Of a stretch of DNA of 64,000 nt, positions 7,875-16,306 are shown one piece after another. Origin of the DNA: JAJPIG01 sp035531675 (lineage in GTDB: Bacteria; Desulfobacterota; Binatia; Binatales; Binataceae); assembly GCA_035531675.1 (NCBI GenBank), contig DATKSL010000041.1, positions 124,001 to 188,000 on the forward strand, read 5' to 3'. The notes under the pieces were generated by a model, which ran no database searches, was not told the DNA's origin, and saw nothing but the letters and a program-made list of their open reading frames with translations. The position numbers were made by a program, and so were the translations under genes. Position 1 is the stretch's first letter. Each line of letters starts with the position of its first letter.

Positions 7875-9116
7875 TTATCTGGCGACTGCGGTGGTGCGCA
7901 GATGGGAGAGCGCGGCGAGCTGTCGCGGGCTTAGCTGACGAACGCCCGCGGAGCGCGCGGCGGCGCCGGAGATGGCGCGCGAAAGCATCAGTTCGGGTGC
8001 GACGATACCCTCGACCTGGGCGCGTTCGAGCTTGACGCCGAGCGTGCGCTCGACGGCGCGCAGTGACAGCCCCTCTTCGGGCGTCACCAGGCTCAAGGCC
8101 TCGCCCGACTTGCCCATCCTGGCCGTGCGGCCGATGCGATGGATGTAGGTTTCGGGAACCTCGGGCAAGTCGAAGTTGATGACGTGCGAGACGTCGGGGA
8201 TGTCGAGGCCGCGGGCAGCCACGTCGGTCGCCACCATGACGCGATAGGTACCCTTGTGGAATCCGGCCAGGGCCGCGAAGCGCTGGCTCTGGGAGCGATC
8301 GCCGTGAATCGCAATCGCCTTGACCCGGCTCCGCACCAGCAGCTTGGTGACGCGATCGGCGCGAATCTTGGTGCGCGTGAAGACGATCGCACTGGTGACC
8401 TCGGGACGCTTGAGCAGCGCCAGCAACAGGGTCCCCTTGTCGAGTTGATTGACCGGGTAGACCTGCTGGCGAATGGTGGAGGGCGGGGTGCGCTGCTCGC
8501 CGACTGTGACGCGTTCCGGATTGTGCAGAAACTCACGCGCTACGCTCGCGACGCCGGCCTCCATCGTGGCCGAGAACATCAAGGTCTGATGCGGCTTGGT
8601 GATGGTCCGCAGGACGCGCCGCAATTGCGGCAGGAAGCCCATGTCGAGCAGGCGATCGGCTTCATCGATCACCAACAGCTCGACCCCGTCGAGCCGGACC
8701 GTGCCGCGCTCGAGATGATCGACCAGGCGTCCGGGGCAGGCGATCAGAACCTGCGGGCGGCCTTGCAGCTCGCGCAGTTGCTGGCCCATCGATTCGCCGC
8801 CCACGATGATCGCGGCGCGGACCGCGGTATGGCGCGAAAGCAGATGGAACTCGCGGCCGATCTGGACCGCCAGCTCGCGGGTCGGGGCGAGGATGAGGGC
8901 CACGGTCCCGGGTTTGCGTTGATGTTGAAAGCGGTTGAGCAGCGGCAACAGAAAAGCCGCGGTCTTGCCGCTGCCAGTGCTGGCGGTGGCGACCAGGTCG
9001 CGTCCGGCCAGGACTAGCGGAATCGCGCTCGATTGAATCGGCGTCGGATGCTGATGTCCGCGGTCACGGACCGAGCGCAGGATTTCAGGGGACAGAGCGA
9101 AAGCAGAAAAAGACAG
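7875..9116 (-). CDS. DEAD-box ATP-dependent RNA helicase (RhlE-like), apparent CTG start
   Basis: About 413 aa. Reading upstream of the first TTG (8948) the same frame continues without a stop through the missing motifs. These are the Q-motif region HQHPTPIQ, Walker A ATASTGSGKT, PTRELAVQ, then DEAD as VIDEADR, SAT as FSATM, and the C-terminal HRIGRTAR. The frame runs to a stop at 9221 and contains no ATG, GTG or TTG upstream of 8948. A CTG at 9116 follows GGAG with a 5-base spacer and gives (M)SFSAFALSPEIL, the usual RhlE-type N-terminus. I therefore place the start there. A single-base assembly error near an out-of-frame ATG at 9127 is the alternative. The role is RNA duplex unwinding, often in cold adaptation and ribosome or mRNA turnover. 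It lies downstream of an RRM gene in the same orientation. Confidence 0.9.
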   Translation of the reverse strand: MSFSAFALSPEILRSVRDRGHQHPTPIQSSAIPLVLAGRDLVATASTGSGKTAAFLLPLLNRFQHQRKPGTVALILAPTRELAVQIGREFHLLSRHTAVRAAIIVGGESMGQQLRELQGRPQVLIACPGRLVDHLERGTVRLDGVELLVIDEADRLLDMGFLPQLRRVLRTITKPHQTLMFSATMEAGVASVAREFLHNPERVTVGEQRTPPSTIRQQVYPVNQLDKGTLLLALLKRPEVTSAIVFTRTKIRADRVTKLLVRSRVKAIAIHGDRSQSQRFAALAGFHKGTYRVMVATDVAARGLDIPDVSHVINFDLPEVPETYIHRIGRTARMGKSGEALSLVTPEEGLSLRAVERTLGVKLERAQVEGIVAPELMLSRAISGAAARSAGVRQLSPRQLAALSHLRTTAVAR

Positions 9117-9241
9117 AAAAACTCCATGTTCAGAGCCACTGGATTCAGTCGGGCGGTAAGGCCAAACGGTTGGTTCTGGGTGATTGCGGTTGGTACGCTG
9201 CGGAATCCAACGAGCGCTTTAGCCTATAATCGGCTGACAGA

Positions 9242-9270
9242 ACTATATAGTTAATCTGAGACCAGATCAA
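9242..9270 (-). promoter_or_regulatory. Sigma70-type promoter for the DEAD-box helicase
   Basis: On the minus strand TTGATC (9270-9265) and TATAGT (9247-9242) are separated by exactly 17 bp. The site lies between the RRM gene stop and the helicase, and gives a 5' leader of roughly 115 bases before the CTG start. Long leaders are common for cold-inducible genes, but regulation is inference. Confidence 0.6.
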
Positions 9271-9280
9271 GCGGCCCCGG

Positions 9281-9571
9281 TTACTTGCCGGAATGTTCCA
9301 CCGCGCGATTGCGAGCCTTGCCGTTTTTCAGCGACGGTTCCGGTTCGATGGTGATTCGATGGCCATGCAATTCGCTATTGTTCAACAGGCTGAAGGCCAC
9401 GGCGACGTCGGAGAGCGCCGACATTTCCACGAAACCAAAGCCGCGGCATCGTCCCGAAGCTCGATCGTGGACCGCCAGCGCATGCAGCACTTCTCCGGCG
9501 CGCGAGAAATGCTCCTGCAGGTCGCGGCTGGTGACCGAAGCCGCGAGATTGCCAACATAAATCTTGGGCAT
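9281..9571 (-). CDS. Small RRM RNA-binding protein
   Basis: A 96-aa single RNA-recognition-motif protein, like the small Rbp proteins of cyanobacteria and other bacteria. RNP-2 is IYVGNL (residues 4-9) and RNP-1 is RGFGFVEM (about residues 43-50), followed by a short charged tail. The ATG at 9571 is preceded by GGGAGAAG at good spacing. It likely binds single-stranded RNA or mRNA. Its place just upstream of a DEAD-box helicase in the same direction suggests a shared RNA-metabolism or cold-response role. Confidence 0.9.
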   Translation of the reverse strand: MPKIYVGNLAASVTSRDLQEHFSRAGEVLHALAVHDRASGRCRGFGFVEMSALSDVAVAFSLLNNSELHGHRITIEPEPSLKNGKARNRAVEHSGK

Positions 9572-9662
9572 CTTGTTACTTCTCCCACTCTCCCAGACAG
9601 TCGGAACGTCGAGCAGGCAACGGCTTATGTTTCGATGCGCTACGTCCGAAGGCGAGTCGTCG

Positions 9663-9668
9663 ATTATA
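9663..9668 (-). promoter_or_regulatory. Perfect -10 hexamer upstream of the RRM gene
   Basis: TATAAT on the minus strand, about 92 bp upstream of the RRM start codon. The -35 region is poor (TACTTC at 18 bp). It implies a leader of roughly 85 bases. Confidence 0.4.
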
Positions 9669-9730
9669 GTATCTGCTTCAGGTCTGGAAGTATATGGCGG
9701 GTTCGCGCTGCGCCGCGCGACTGAGCAAAT

Positions 9731-10504
9731 TTGCCTGGCCTAATCCGCCGTACTATCGTTTCGAGTGTGGAAGAGCCGGATCATTTTCGCGAACTAATTT
9801 ACGATAACTACAATGTCCATTCCGATGCTACGCCGGTCCACCGGCTGCTGACGCTGCGGGCGCCGTTTTTGAAGTCGGTGGTGTCCCGACACTTTCCGCC
9901 CGACCGTGAAGCGCGCGTGCTGGAGCTGGGATGCGGTTACGGCGGGCTGCTTTATTTCGCCCGCCAGGCGGGCTATCGGCAGCTGCGCGGCATCGACCGC
10001 TCACCCTCGCAGATCGAGCTGGCGCGCAGCATCGAAATGGGGGATGTGGTCGAGCTCGGCGACGCGATGGAGTTGCTGGCGGGCCTGCCCGACAGTTCGC
10101 TGGACGCGATGGTGGCGCTCGACCTTATCGAGCATCTGCGCCGCGACGAGCTGCTCGAATTGGCGGCGCAGGTGGCGCGCACGCTGAGGCCCGGCGGCCG
10201 CTGGATCATAAACACCGTCAACGCCGAATCGCCGTTCTTCGGCCGCATCCGCTACGGTGACTTCACGCACGAGCAGGCCTTCACCCGCGGCTCGATTGGT
10301 CAGTTGCTGACGATCTCGGGGTTCGGCAACGTGCAATGCTTCGAAGGCCGGGTGATAGTCCATGGCCTTAAGAGCGCCGTCAGACGAGTGCTGTGGGAAT
10401 TCTTCCGCGCCTTTGCATCGCTGTGGATGCTGGCGGAGTGCGGCACGGCCCGCGGCCTGATTCTGAGCCAGTGCTTCATGGTAGTGGCTGAGAAGCCGCG
10501 ATGA
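9731..10504 (+). CDS. SAM-dependent class I methyltransferase
   Basis: 257 aa. The SAM-binding motif I is ELGCGYGG near residue 63, an acidic motif II follows (GIDRSPSQIE), and a Methyltransf_11/23-type core includes DLIEHLRRDELL and RPGGRW. The C-terminal part carries a hydrophobic stretch. The substrate is unknown; similar enzymes modify sugars, lipids or quinones, and the gene opens a glycan-related neighbourhood. The first start is TTG at 9731 without a clear SD, and a GTG at 9767 is an alternative. It is divergent from the RRM gene and convergent with the beta-helix gene. Confidence 0.8.
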   Translation: MPGLIRRTIVSSVEEPDHFRELIYDNYNVHSDATPVHRLLTLRAPFLKSVVSRHFPPDREARVLELGCGYGGLLYFARQAGYRQLRGIDRSPSQIELARSIEMGDVVELGDAMELLAGLPDSSLDAMVALDLIEHLRRDELLELAAQVARTLRPGGRWIINTVNAESPFFGRIRYGDFTHEQAFTRGSIGQLLTISGFGNVQCFEGRVIVHGLKSAVRRVLWEFFRAFASLWMLAECGTARGLILSQCFMVVAEKPR

Positions 10505-10533
10505 AGCGGCGCGCCGTGGGGGTGCGGCGAGGC

Positions 10534-12513
10534 TCAGCGCGGCGCCGGTCTTTGGCCCGGCCTGACGGCCATCGAGCTCAAGGAAGCCGAACGTAACATC
10601 GATGCGATCAGATTGGCCGCGGCCGGATCGATCGGCGGACTGATCGGATGTAGCCGGCCGGCATAGCCGGCGACATCCTGGATCGAGATCAGCGCCCTCC
10701 TGATTCCCGGCGGCGTGACAAACGGTTGCGGGTCGCTGAATTGATTCTGCGCCGAAATCAGCGGGGCGGATGAGTCGCCGTTCGAAAACATCACCTTGCA
10801 CGAGCCTGCCGGTCGCGCCTCGATCAAGTTGCCGGAAAGTTGGAGGCCCAGGCTCGCGTTGTCGACTATGTAATAGCCGTCGGAGGCCAGCAGATAGGTG
10901 GCGGTAATCAGCCGCGAGTTGGCGATCACGAAGCGCAGGCCGTGCGGATGGGCGAAGGCGACGTAAAGATGATGAGCCGCCCCCTCGCTATCGGAGCCGA
11001 TTTCCACCACGTGCCAGGAGGCGAAGTCGTTGACGTACCAGTCGATGAAGTTGTGCGAAAGATTGAGTACATAGCTGTCGACCGAGCCGACCCGATTCAG
11101 GTACACCGCCGCATCGCGAAACGCCACCGTACCGCCGTCGATCCGCTCGTCGTAGGTTTCCCCGCCGCCGGCGATGTAATAGCCGTACCATCCGCCTTCG
11201 CCGTTATAAGCGGCACCGATAACCACGTTGCGGAACTCCATCAGCTCGCAATTGCTGTTGCTACGATTCCCTAGCCGCACGGCCACCCCGGAACGCTCGA
11301 GATTGAGGTTGCGCAGTTCGTCATGGGTGGCGGCCGATTTAATGCCGTCGCCCTGGTCGTATTTGTCGATATCGATGATAACGGCGGGCGTGGAGCCGCG
11401 GTCGAAGTCAGTCACCTCGAAATTTTCGAGCACCAGGTCGCGCGCCTGGTTGAGGTTCATCACGATCCCGCCGGCGCCGCCGCGCCATATAAGCTGCGTC
11501 GTATAGCCGGTGCCGAGCCCGGCGAAGCGGATGGCCGAGGCGCGATAGAAATCCAGCGTCTGGCCGATCGGATACTGGCCCGGGGGAATCACGATCACTC
11601 CGCCTGAGCCGTTGACGCCCCGGATGCGGCGGAGCCGATCGATCGCCGCCTGGAAAGCCGGCGCATCGTCGTGCACCATCCGGGTCGCCGCGCTCATGCG
11701 GAGCGGCTGCGAAACTTCGATCGAGTGACCGCTAATCGACCTGATAGTCGCGTGGAAGCTCTGATTTCGCGCCCCCGCCGGCATCGCCTTGCCGCTCAAC
11801 TCATCGGTGCCGAAATCGTGGCCGAGATAGTCATAAACCATGTAGCGCGGCCGCGCGCAGCCCTGGCAGGCGCGACCTCCGGGCGTCGTATACCAGTTGT
11901 TGGGCAGCACCGCGCGCAACTTCGGCGTGCAGCCATCGCCCTCGCATCCGTACATCAAATAGCTGACGGCGGCCGGATCGGAGTTCCATACCAGGTGGAT
12001 GCGATTGGTCGGGTTGGGAGTCAGCGGCGCGTGGTCAACCAGCAGTGGGGCGCTGGGCGCGCTCGAGCCGAGCTTGGCGTCGACCGCGATAATTCGCCAG
12101 CTCCAGCGCGCGTCGCATCCCGCATTGGCCCGATCCACACGGCAGGGCAGGCGGATGATCCCGCGCTCATCGTAGCTTATGGCGCTGCCCGTCAATCCGT
12201 TCGGCGCGGCGACGGCGGGCGGATTGCCGGCGCGGAGAATCGTGATCGCCTGCCCGGGGGTGAAATCGCCGACCTCGCCCGGAACTTTAACGATGCTCGA
12301 GCCTTTCGTGACGACGACATCGACCGTTCGATTGCTGCCGCTCGCGCCAAAGTTCCGAACGTTCAGAATTCGTCCCCCGCCGGCGCCGAGCAAGGTCTGC
12401 AGCGCGCTCTGCTCGGCCTGTGCGGGAGCAGCGACATTCACCGCGATCTGCAGCAGGCTCGCAAAGACCGCGAAACTAAAGGACCGCAATCGCAGGCCGG
12501 CAGGTTCATCCAT
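10534..12513 (-). CDS. Secreted right-handed beta-helix (pectate lyase-like) protein
   Basis: 659 aa with an N-terminal signal peptide (hydrophobic residues ~12-30, cleavage near APAQAEQ). The segment DDAPAFQAAIDRLR near residue 285 matches the N-terminal cap signature of Pectate_lyase_3/glycosyl hydrolase 28-type beta-helix proteins. It is followed by repeated short beta-strand coils. Residues ~50-270 form an extra N-terminal domain with four clustered cysteines around CEGDGC and CQGC. Such proteins bind or cleave polysaccharides. The position beside polymerase and glycosyltransferase genes suggests a secreted polysaccharide-processing or surface-display role. No catalytic residues could be assigned. 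Confidence 0.75.
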   Translation of the reverse strand: MDEPAGLRLRSFSFAVFASLLQIAVNVAAPAQAEQSALQTLLGAGGGRILNVRNFGASGSNRTVDVVVTKGSSIVKVPGEVGDFTPGQAITILRAGNPPAVAAPNGLTGSAISYDERGIIRLPCRVDRANAGCDARWSWRIIAVDAKLGSSAPSAPLLVDHAPLTPNPTNRIHLVWNSDPAAVSYLMYGCEGDGCTPKLRAVLPNNWYTTPGGRACQGCARPRYMVYDYLGHDFGTDELSGKAMPAGARNQSFHATIRSISGHSIEVSQPLRMSAATRMVHDDAPAFQAAIDRLRRIRGVNGSGGVIVIPPGQYPIGQTLDFYRASAIRFAGLGTGYTTQLIWRGGAGGIVMNLNQARDLVLENFEVTDFDRGSTPAVIIDIDKYDQGDGIKSAATHDELRNLNLERSGVAVRLGNRSNSNCELMEFRNVVIGAAYNGEGGWYGYYIAGGGETYDERIDGGTVAFRDAAVYLNRVGSVDSYVLNLSHNFIDWYVNDFASWHVVEIGSDSEGAAHHLYVAFAHPHGLRFVIANSRLITATYLLASDGYYIVDNASLGLQLSGNLIEARPAGSCKVMFSNGDSSAPLISAQNQFSDPQPFVTPPGIRRALISIQDVAGYAGRLHPISPPIDPAAANLIASMLRSASLSSMAVRPGQRPAPR

Positions 12514-12601
12514 AGGTGAGGGTAGAATTTCAGCGCCGCGGCAATGTGGGGTGAAAAGCCATCAGCTCGGCCACTTGGTTATCGGGTTTCTCCGACGCGA
12601 G

Positions 12602-13369
12602 CTAGTTACCCGAGTGTTCTAAGGCCGGGGTTTGCGCGTGTAGGGCGCCATCGCGTGAATGCCACGCATAAAGGTAGCTTGCCGGAGGTTGTAGGTCAGG
12701 TACTGGCCGCAAGCGGGCATTTCTCAACTGAAATTCAAAGCCGTGATTGCTTAGGCTTTCCGTTATGGTTGAAAGCCGGCCAAAGCCAGGATGGACTTCC
12801 ATTGCGATCTTATCCACCCGACTAAGCCACTCGGTATTTTTTGAGAACAGAGCGTATTCCGACCCTTCGATATCAATCTTGAGAAAGTTCACTTGCTTAA
12901 CGTGCTGCAATGCGAAAAGTTCGTTGAGCTCAATGCGTGGCGGCTCGTCTTTATAGTGCGAGCCGCCGGAAAGGCCACCCGGCCTGCTTACGACGCCCGA
13001 TTCAGCGCCAACCAGACCCAGCAGCACAGTCGCATGGCAATTATTGCGCGCAAGATTCGCTTGGATTTCACCCAGAAATTCCGACTGAGCTTCAACGGCG
13101 ATCGCGCTTGCCCCGATGCGCGCCGCAAGCAACGTAAACAGACCGACGTTCGCTCCTAAATCAACTACGGTGTCGCCCGGACGAACACGAAAATCAGGCA
13201 GAACGAAGTACACCCCCCGGGCATACATCTCGCGCATGCCTGAAAAGTCGCTGCTGCGGAGATTCAACGTCACTCCCATGTAACGGACCACGATCGTACC
13301 GGACCGGAGCCATCGATCGGCAGGCTGCAAAGTGCCGCAGATAATAATCTCTCTGGCGTTGCGAGCCAC
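12602..13369 (-). CDS. FkbM family methyltransferase
   Basis: 255 aa. FkbM hallmarks are VDLGANVGLFT (SAM motif I, near residue 70), AVEAQSE and NFLKIDIEGSEYALF near residue 163. FkbM enzymes O-methylate sugars or polyketides and are frequent in polysaccharide clusters. The start is GTG at 13369 without an obvious SD; the domain begins only near residue 40, so a later start is possible. Composition is slightly lower in GC than the core genes, as expected for a glycan island. Confidence 0.88.
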   Translation of the reverse strand: MARNAREIIICGTLQPADRWLRSGTIVVRYMGVTLNLRSSDFSGMREMYARGVYFVLPDFRVRPGDTVVDLGANVGLFTLLAARIGASAIAVEAQSEFLGEIQANLARNNCHATVLLGLVGAESGVVSRPGGLSGGSHYKDEPPRIELNELFALQHVKQVNFLKIDIEGSEYALFSKNTEWLSRVDKIAMEVHPGFGRLSTITESLSNHGFEFQLRNARLRPVPDLQPPASYLYAWHSRDGALHAQTPALEHSGN

Positions 13370-13529
13370 GGCGGCGCAGTTAGCGCATGGTGGTCGCGGT
13401 GCCTACCAGCGGTCTTATTGATGCCACTTCCGAGACTAGACGCTTAACCTTGGCCAGCATTCCCCTAACCGAATTTTGGCACGGTGCTCTTAAGTCGCCT
13501 AAGCCAGGATCTCCCCGTCTCCTTCGATT

Positions 13530-13748
13530 TCAACTCGCGTTATAGACCCTCTCGCCGGCGCTCAGCAAGTTCTGCAACGAACTCGCTTGGGCCTGTGCGA
13601 AACCGGCGAGGTCACCGCCACCGGAAGCGGGCGTGCACGTATAGCTAAAACACGTAGCTAAAATAAGAGGCGGCCACCGCGAATTGATTCGCTGAGGGGT
13701 TTGTTCAGCGAGAGAAGAATCGATGCAAGATTTCAGCGCCGTGGCCAC
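13530..13748 (-). pseudogene. Possible truncated remnant of a second beta-helix protein gene
   Basis: A 72-codon frame ends with SLQNLLSAGERVYNAS. This resembles residues shortly after the signal peptide of the beta-helix protein at 10534-12513 (SALQTLLGAGGGRILN), including the preceding AQA. The frame then stops, and the expected continuation (N.RDFGASGD) is absent. It may be a decayed paralogue start. The match is short, so chance cannot be excluded. The surrounding 13370-13732 interval shows no other gene. Confidence 0.25.
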
Positions 13749-15073
13749 TCTGGCGCAGCCGTCGTGACGGCCGAATCGGAGAGGAACTCAGCCCCGTAAA
13801 CTGCGATATTCACCAGCCCGACCGCTACCAGCGCCCACAAATAGCCGCCGAGAACGCCGGACGCCCCGGATTCGATTTCGAGCAGCCCGGTCAAAACCAC
13901 CGCCCCCAAGGCGACTGCGCCGACTCCGCTGCCTGGATGAAAAAACATCAACTCGGCCACGCGGTAAAAGATGCCTAATAACAAGGAGCCGATGACTACC
14001 CCGATCACACCGAAATTGGCGTAAAGTTCCACGGTTTGAGGCAGGTTGTAGGTGGTTTCGTGATCGTTAAGTTGGAGGTATCCATAGCGATGTCCGAAGT
14101 CTTGGCCGGTTTTCTCCTGCGGCTTTCCAGGCCACAGCAGCCTGGGGATCGGCTTGAACAGAATCGGGTAGTAGGTCGCGCCATCCCAATAAGGCACGAT
14201 ATCCGGGGTCTGACGCAGCACGTCGGCGAAGGTACAGGTCACGCATAGCCGGTTGGCAGCGAACTGGATCAACGTATCGTAGCTGCCGAAGCGGCCTTCG
14301 GCGGCGCCCTCCGCGACCCCGCTAAAGATCTTGAGTTTCTGGGCGGTTGATACGCCGGCCGCGGCGCCGCCGTGCCAGGTAAGGCCGCGAAACGGAGACA
14401 TCAGGGGACGCAGTACCGCAACTCCGATCGCCCCCGCTAATATCGCCGACCACCACAGCCTGCCCCGTACTTCGGAATACAGCACCAGCATGGTGAGGCC
14501 AACAATCAGAACTTCGCCTGTGGCACCGGAGGACAGTCCGACCAGCAAGCGTGCCGGAAGCAGTACGCCCCACAGGGCTAACAGGTAGAGCAGATTCAAT
14601 CGGTGCCACAACTGCAGCGTGAACAGCAGCGCGATCCCGTACATCGCGAGATCGGCCGCAAACACCACAAACTGGCTGGAATTGCCAGACTGTAGGCGCG
14701 CGTTCAAAAGGAAGGTCGCGGCGACGCCTACTACACACATCGCGACGGCCGCAATTCGGATGACGCCGGGATTCGACCACGCCATCTTGAACCGCGGAAT
14801 CAAGGACCCGTTCTCTGGAATCAGGAAATAACCAAGGCAGATGCCGGCGAAACCGACCAGCGCGAGTTCGAGTGCCATACAGACCAGGGGATGGGGAAGA
14901 TCGCGACCCGGAAACTCCCCGATATGCACCCGATGCAGGATCAGTATGGGAATTGCGTAGTAGGCTGCGAACTCTATCGAGAAAATCGCCAGGAGGGCAC
15001 CCTTGCGGCGGACCGCGAAGCTGACCACAGGAATTGCGCAAGCTCCCAGCAACAAGAGCGCAAGAAAGATCAT
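13733..15073 (-). CDS. Wzy-like polysaccharide polymerase (multi-pass membrane protein)
   Basis: 446 aa with about ten to twelve hydrophobic segments starting at residue 2. A large periplasmic loop between residues ~225 and 355 contains KPIPRLLWPGKPQEKTG followed by NLPQTVELYANFGVIG. This pattern is typical of O-antigen or oligosaccharide repeat-unit polymerases. It probably joins undecaprenyl-linked repeat units at the periplasmic face. AAGG-type SD sequence precedes the ATG. It is downstream of the GT4 gene in the same direction with a 75-bp gap. Family assignment rests on topology and the loop motif. Confidence 0.72.
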   Translation of the reverse strand: MIFLALLLLGACAIPVVSFAVRRKGALLAIFSIEFAAYYAIPILILHRVHIGEFPGRDLPHPLVCMALELALVGFAGICLGYFLIPENGSLIPRFKMAWSNPGVIRIAAVAMCVVGVAATFLLNARLQSGNSSQFVVFAADLAMYGIALLFTLQLWHRLNLLYLLALWGVLLPARLLVGLSSGATGEVLIVGLTMLVLYSEVRGRLWWSAILAGAIGVAVLRPLMSPFRGLTWHGGAAAGVSTAQKLKIFSGVAEGAAEGRFGSYDTLIQFAANRLCVTCTFADVLRQTPDIVPYWDGATYYPILFKPIPRLLWPGKPQEKTGQDFGHRYGYLQLNDHETTYNLPQTVELYANFGVIGVVIGSLLLGIFYRVAELMFFHPGSGVGAVALGAVVLTGLLEIESGASGVLGGYLWALVAVGLVNIAVYGAEFLSDSAVTTAAPEWPRR

Positions 15074-15148
15074 CTCAGCTATCTTACCTTGCTAACGGCC
15101 TCAAGCGAACCGGAGGGCGGATGCGGCCTGCAATCTCGCTTCAGAGCC

Positions 15149-16306
15149 TCAGCGCTCGAACACCGAGCGGTAGAACTCGCCAAGCCGTTCGGCGTATTTC
15201 TTCCAGCTCAGTTCGGCTTGTGCCTTAGCCAACGCCGCCTGCGACATTTTCCGGCGCAGCTCCTGGTTACGATAAAGCAGCTCCAGGCGCTCAGCGATGG
15301 CTTCGGGCGACCGAATCGGAATGACGAAGCCATCCTCGCCGTCCGTAATGAGGTCCGCGGCGCCGTTATTAACCGTGGTTATCGCGGGCAGGCCACACGC
15401 CATCGCCTCGCCACATACGTAGCTGCAACCATCCTCTAAAGTGGGGAGCACAAACGCTGAAGCACGCCCGTAATACTCAAATAACTGGTGATTCGGCACG
15501 AACGAGAGGTGCCGAAAGATCCCGCGGTAGCGGCCAAGGATAGCGTCCATGCCATGCGACATCGACCCAATCAGGAGCAGCTCGGCATCAGGTAGAGCAA
15601 GCTTTTTCCACGCTTCGAGAAGATAAACCTGGCCCTTGCGCGGTGAGATCTGCGCGACGCAAATGACTCTGAAGGTTTTGTCCGGTGGCGCCGGTTCAGC
15701 CATCAGATGGAAGCGATTCAAGTCCACGCCGTAAGGCAGGACCGCGGTGCGCCGCGCGTCGTAGCCGCGACTGACGTAGGAATCGCGCACGATGCGCGAC
15801 GGCGCCAGGAGAAAATCAGACGCAAGCGACTCTTCGATCTGGCGCTCCTGGATTCTGGACAGTCCTCGAGTTCGTTTGAAACCAAACCGTTCGTTCTCTT
15901 CGTTCAGGATCGCGTTCATGCCCTGCGGATGCTGGTTGACGGGTTCCAGGATCGCCAAGGCGCCTTCCTGCTTTGCCCGCTCTATCAGCTTGACCCCGGT
16001 TCCGTGCTCCATCAGATGAAGGATGTCGCATCGATCCCATCGCCGTAACGCCCCCATCTGCCAAAGGTCGGCGTAATACGGATAGAACGCCGGGATCAGG
16101 CGTCCCTTGGTAAGCATGCCATGCAGCTGAATCAGGTATTCCTTGGGCCACAGGTTAACCGCCCGATCGCGCCCGATTCCGAGCGTCGCCGCATCCGTCG
16201 AGACTTTGTGCGAGTAGTAGAAGCGGTTGAGAAGGCCCGCCTGATCGATGTAGCGCACGTAGTTTCGATAGTGGAACACTCCACATACTGCGATGTTCAC
16301 TTTCAT
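15149..16306 (-). CDS. Glycosyltransferase family 4 (GT-B) enzyme
   Basis: About 385 aa. The C-terminal Rossmann half has VAQISPRKGQVYLLEAW, the acceptor and nucleotide-sugar region ALPTLEDGCSYVCGEAMACGLP (E-x7-E type) and NNGAADLITDGEDGFVIP. These features define the GT1/GT4 glycosyl transferase family. It transfers a sugar from a nucleotide donor to a lipid-linked acceptor in the cytoplasm. The ATG at 16306 (MKVNIAV) is preferred to a TTG six codons upstream. The start lies inside the 3' end of the upstream GT39-type gene, an unusually long overlap of about 150 bp. Confidence 0.88.
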   Translation of the reverse strand: MKVNIAVCGVFHYRNYVRYIDQAGLLNRFYYSHKVSTDAATLGIGRDRAVNLWPKEYLIQLHGMLTKGRLIPAFYPYYADLWQMGALRRWDRCDILHLMEHGTGVKLIERAKQEGALAILEPVNQHPQGMNAILNEENERFGFKRTRGLSRIQERQIEESLASDFLLAPSRIVRDSYVSRGYDARRTAVLPYGVDLNRFHLMAEPAPPDKTFRVICVAQISPRKGQVYLLEAWKKLALPDAELLLIGSMSHGMDAILGRYRGIFRHLSFVPNHQLFEYYGRASAFVLPTLEDGCSYVCGEAMACGLPAITTVNNGAADLITDGEDGFVIPIRSPEAIAERLELLYRNQELRRKMSQAALAKAQAELSWKKYAERLGEFYRSVFER

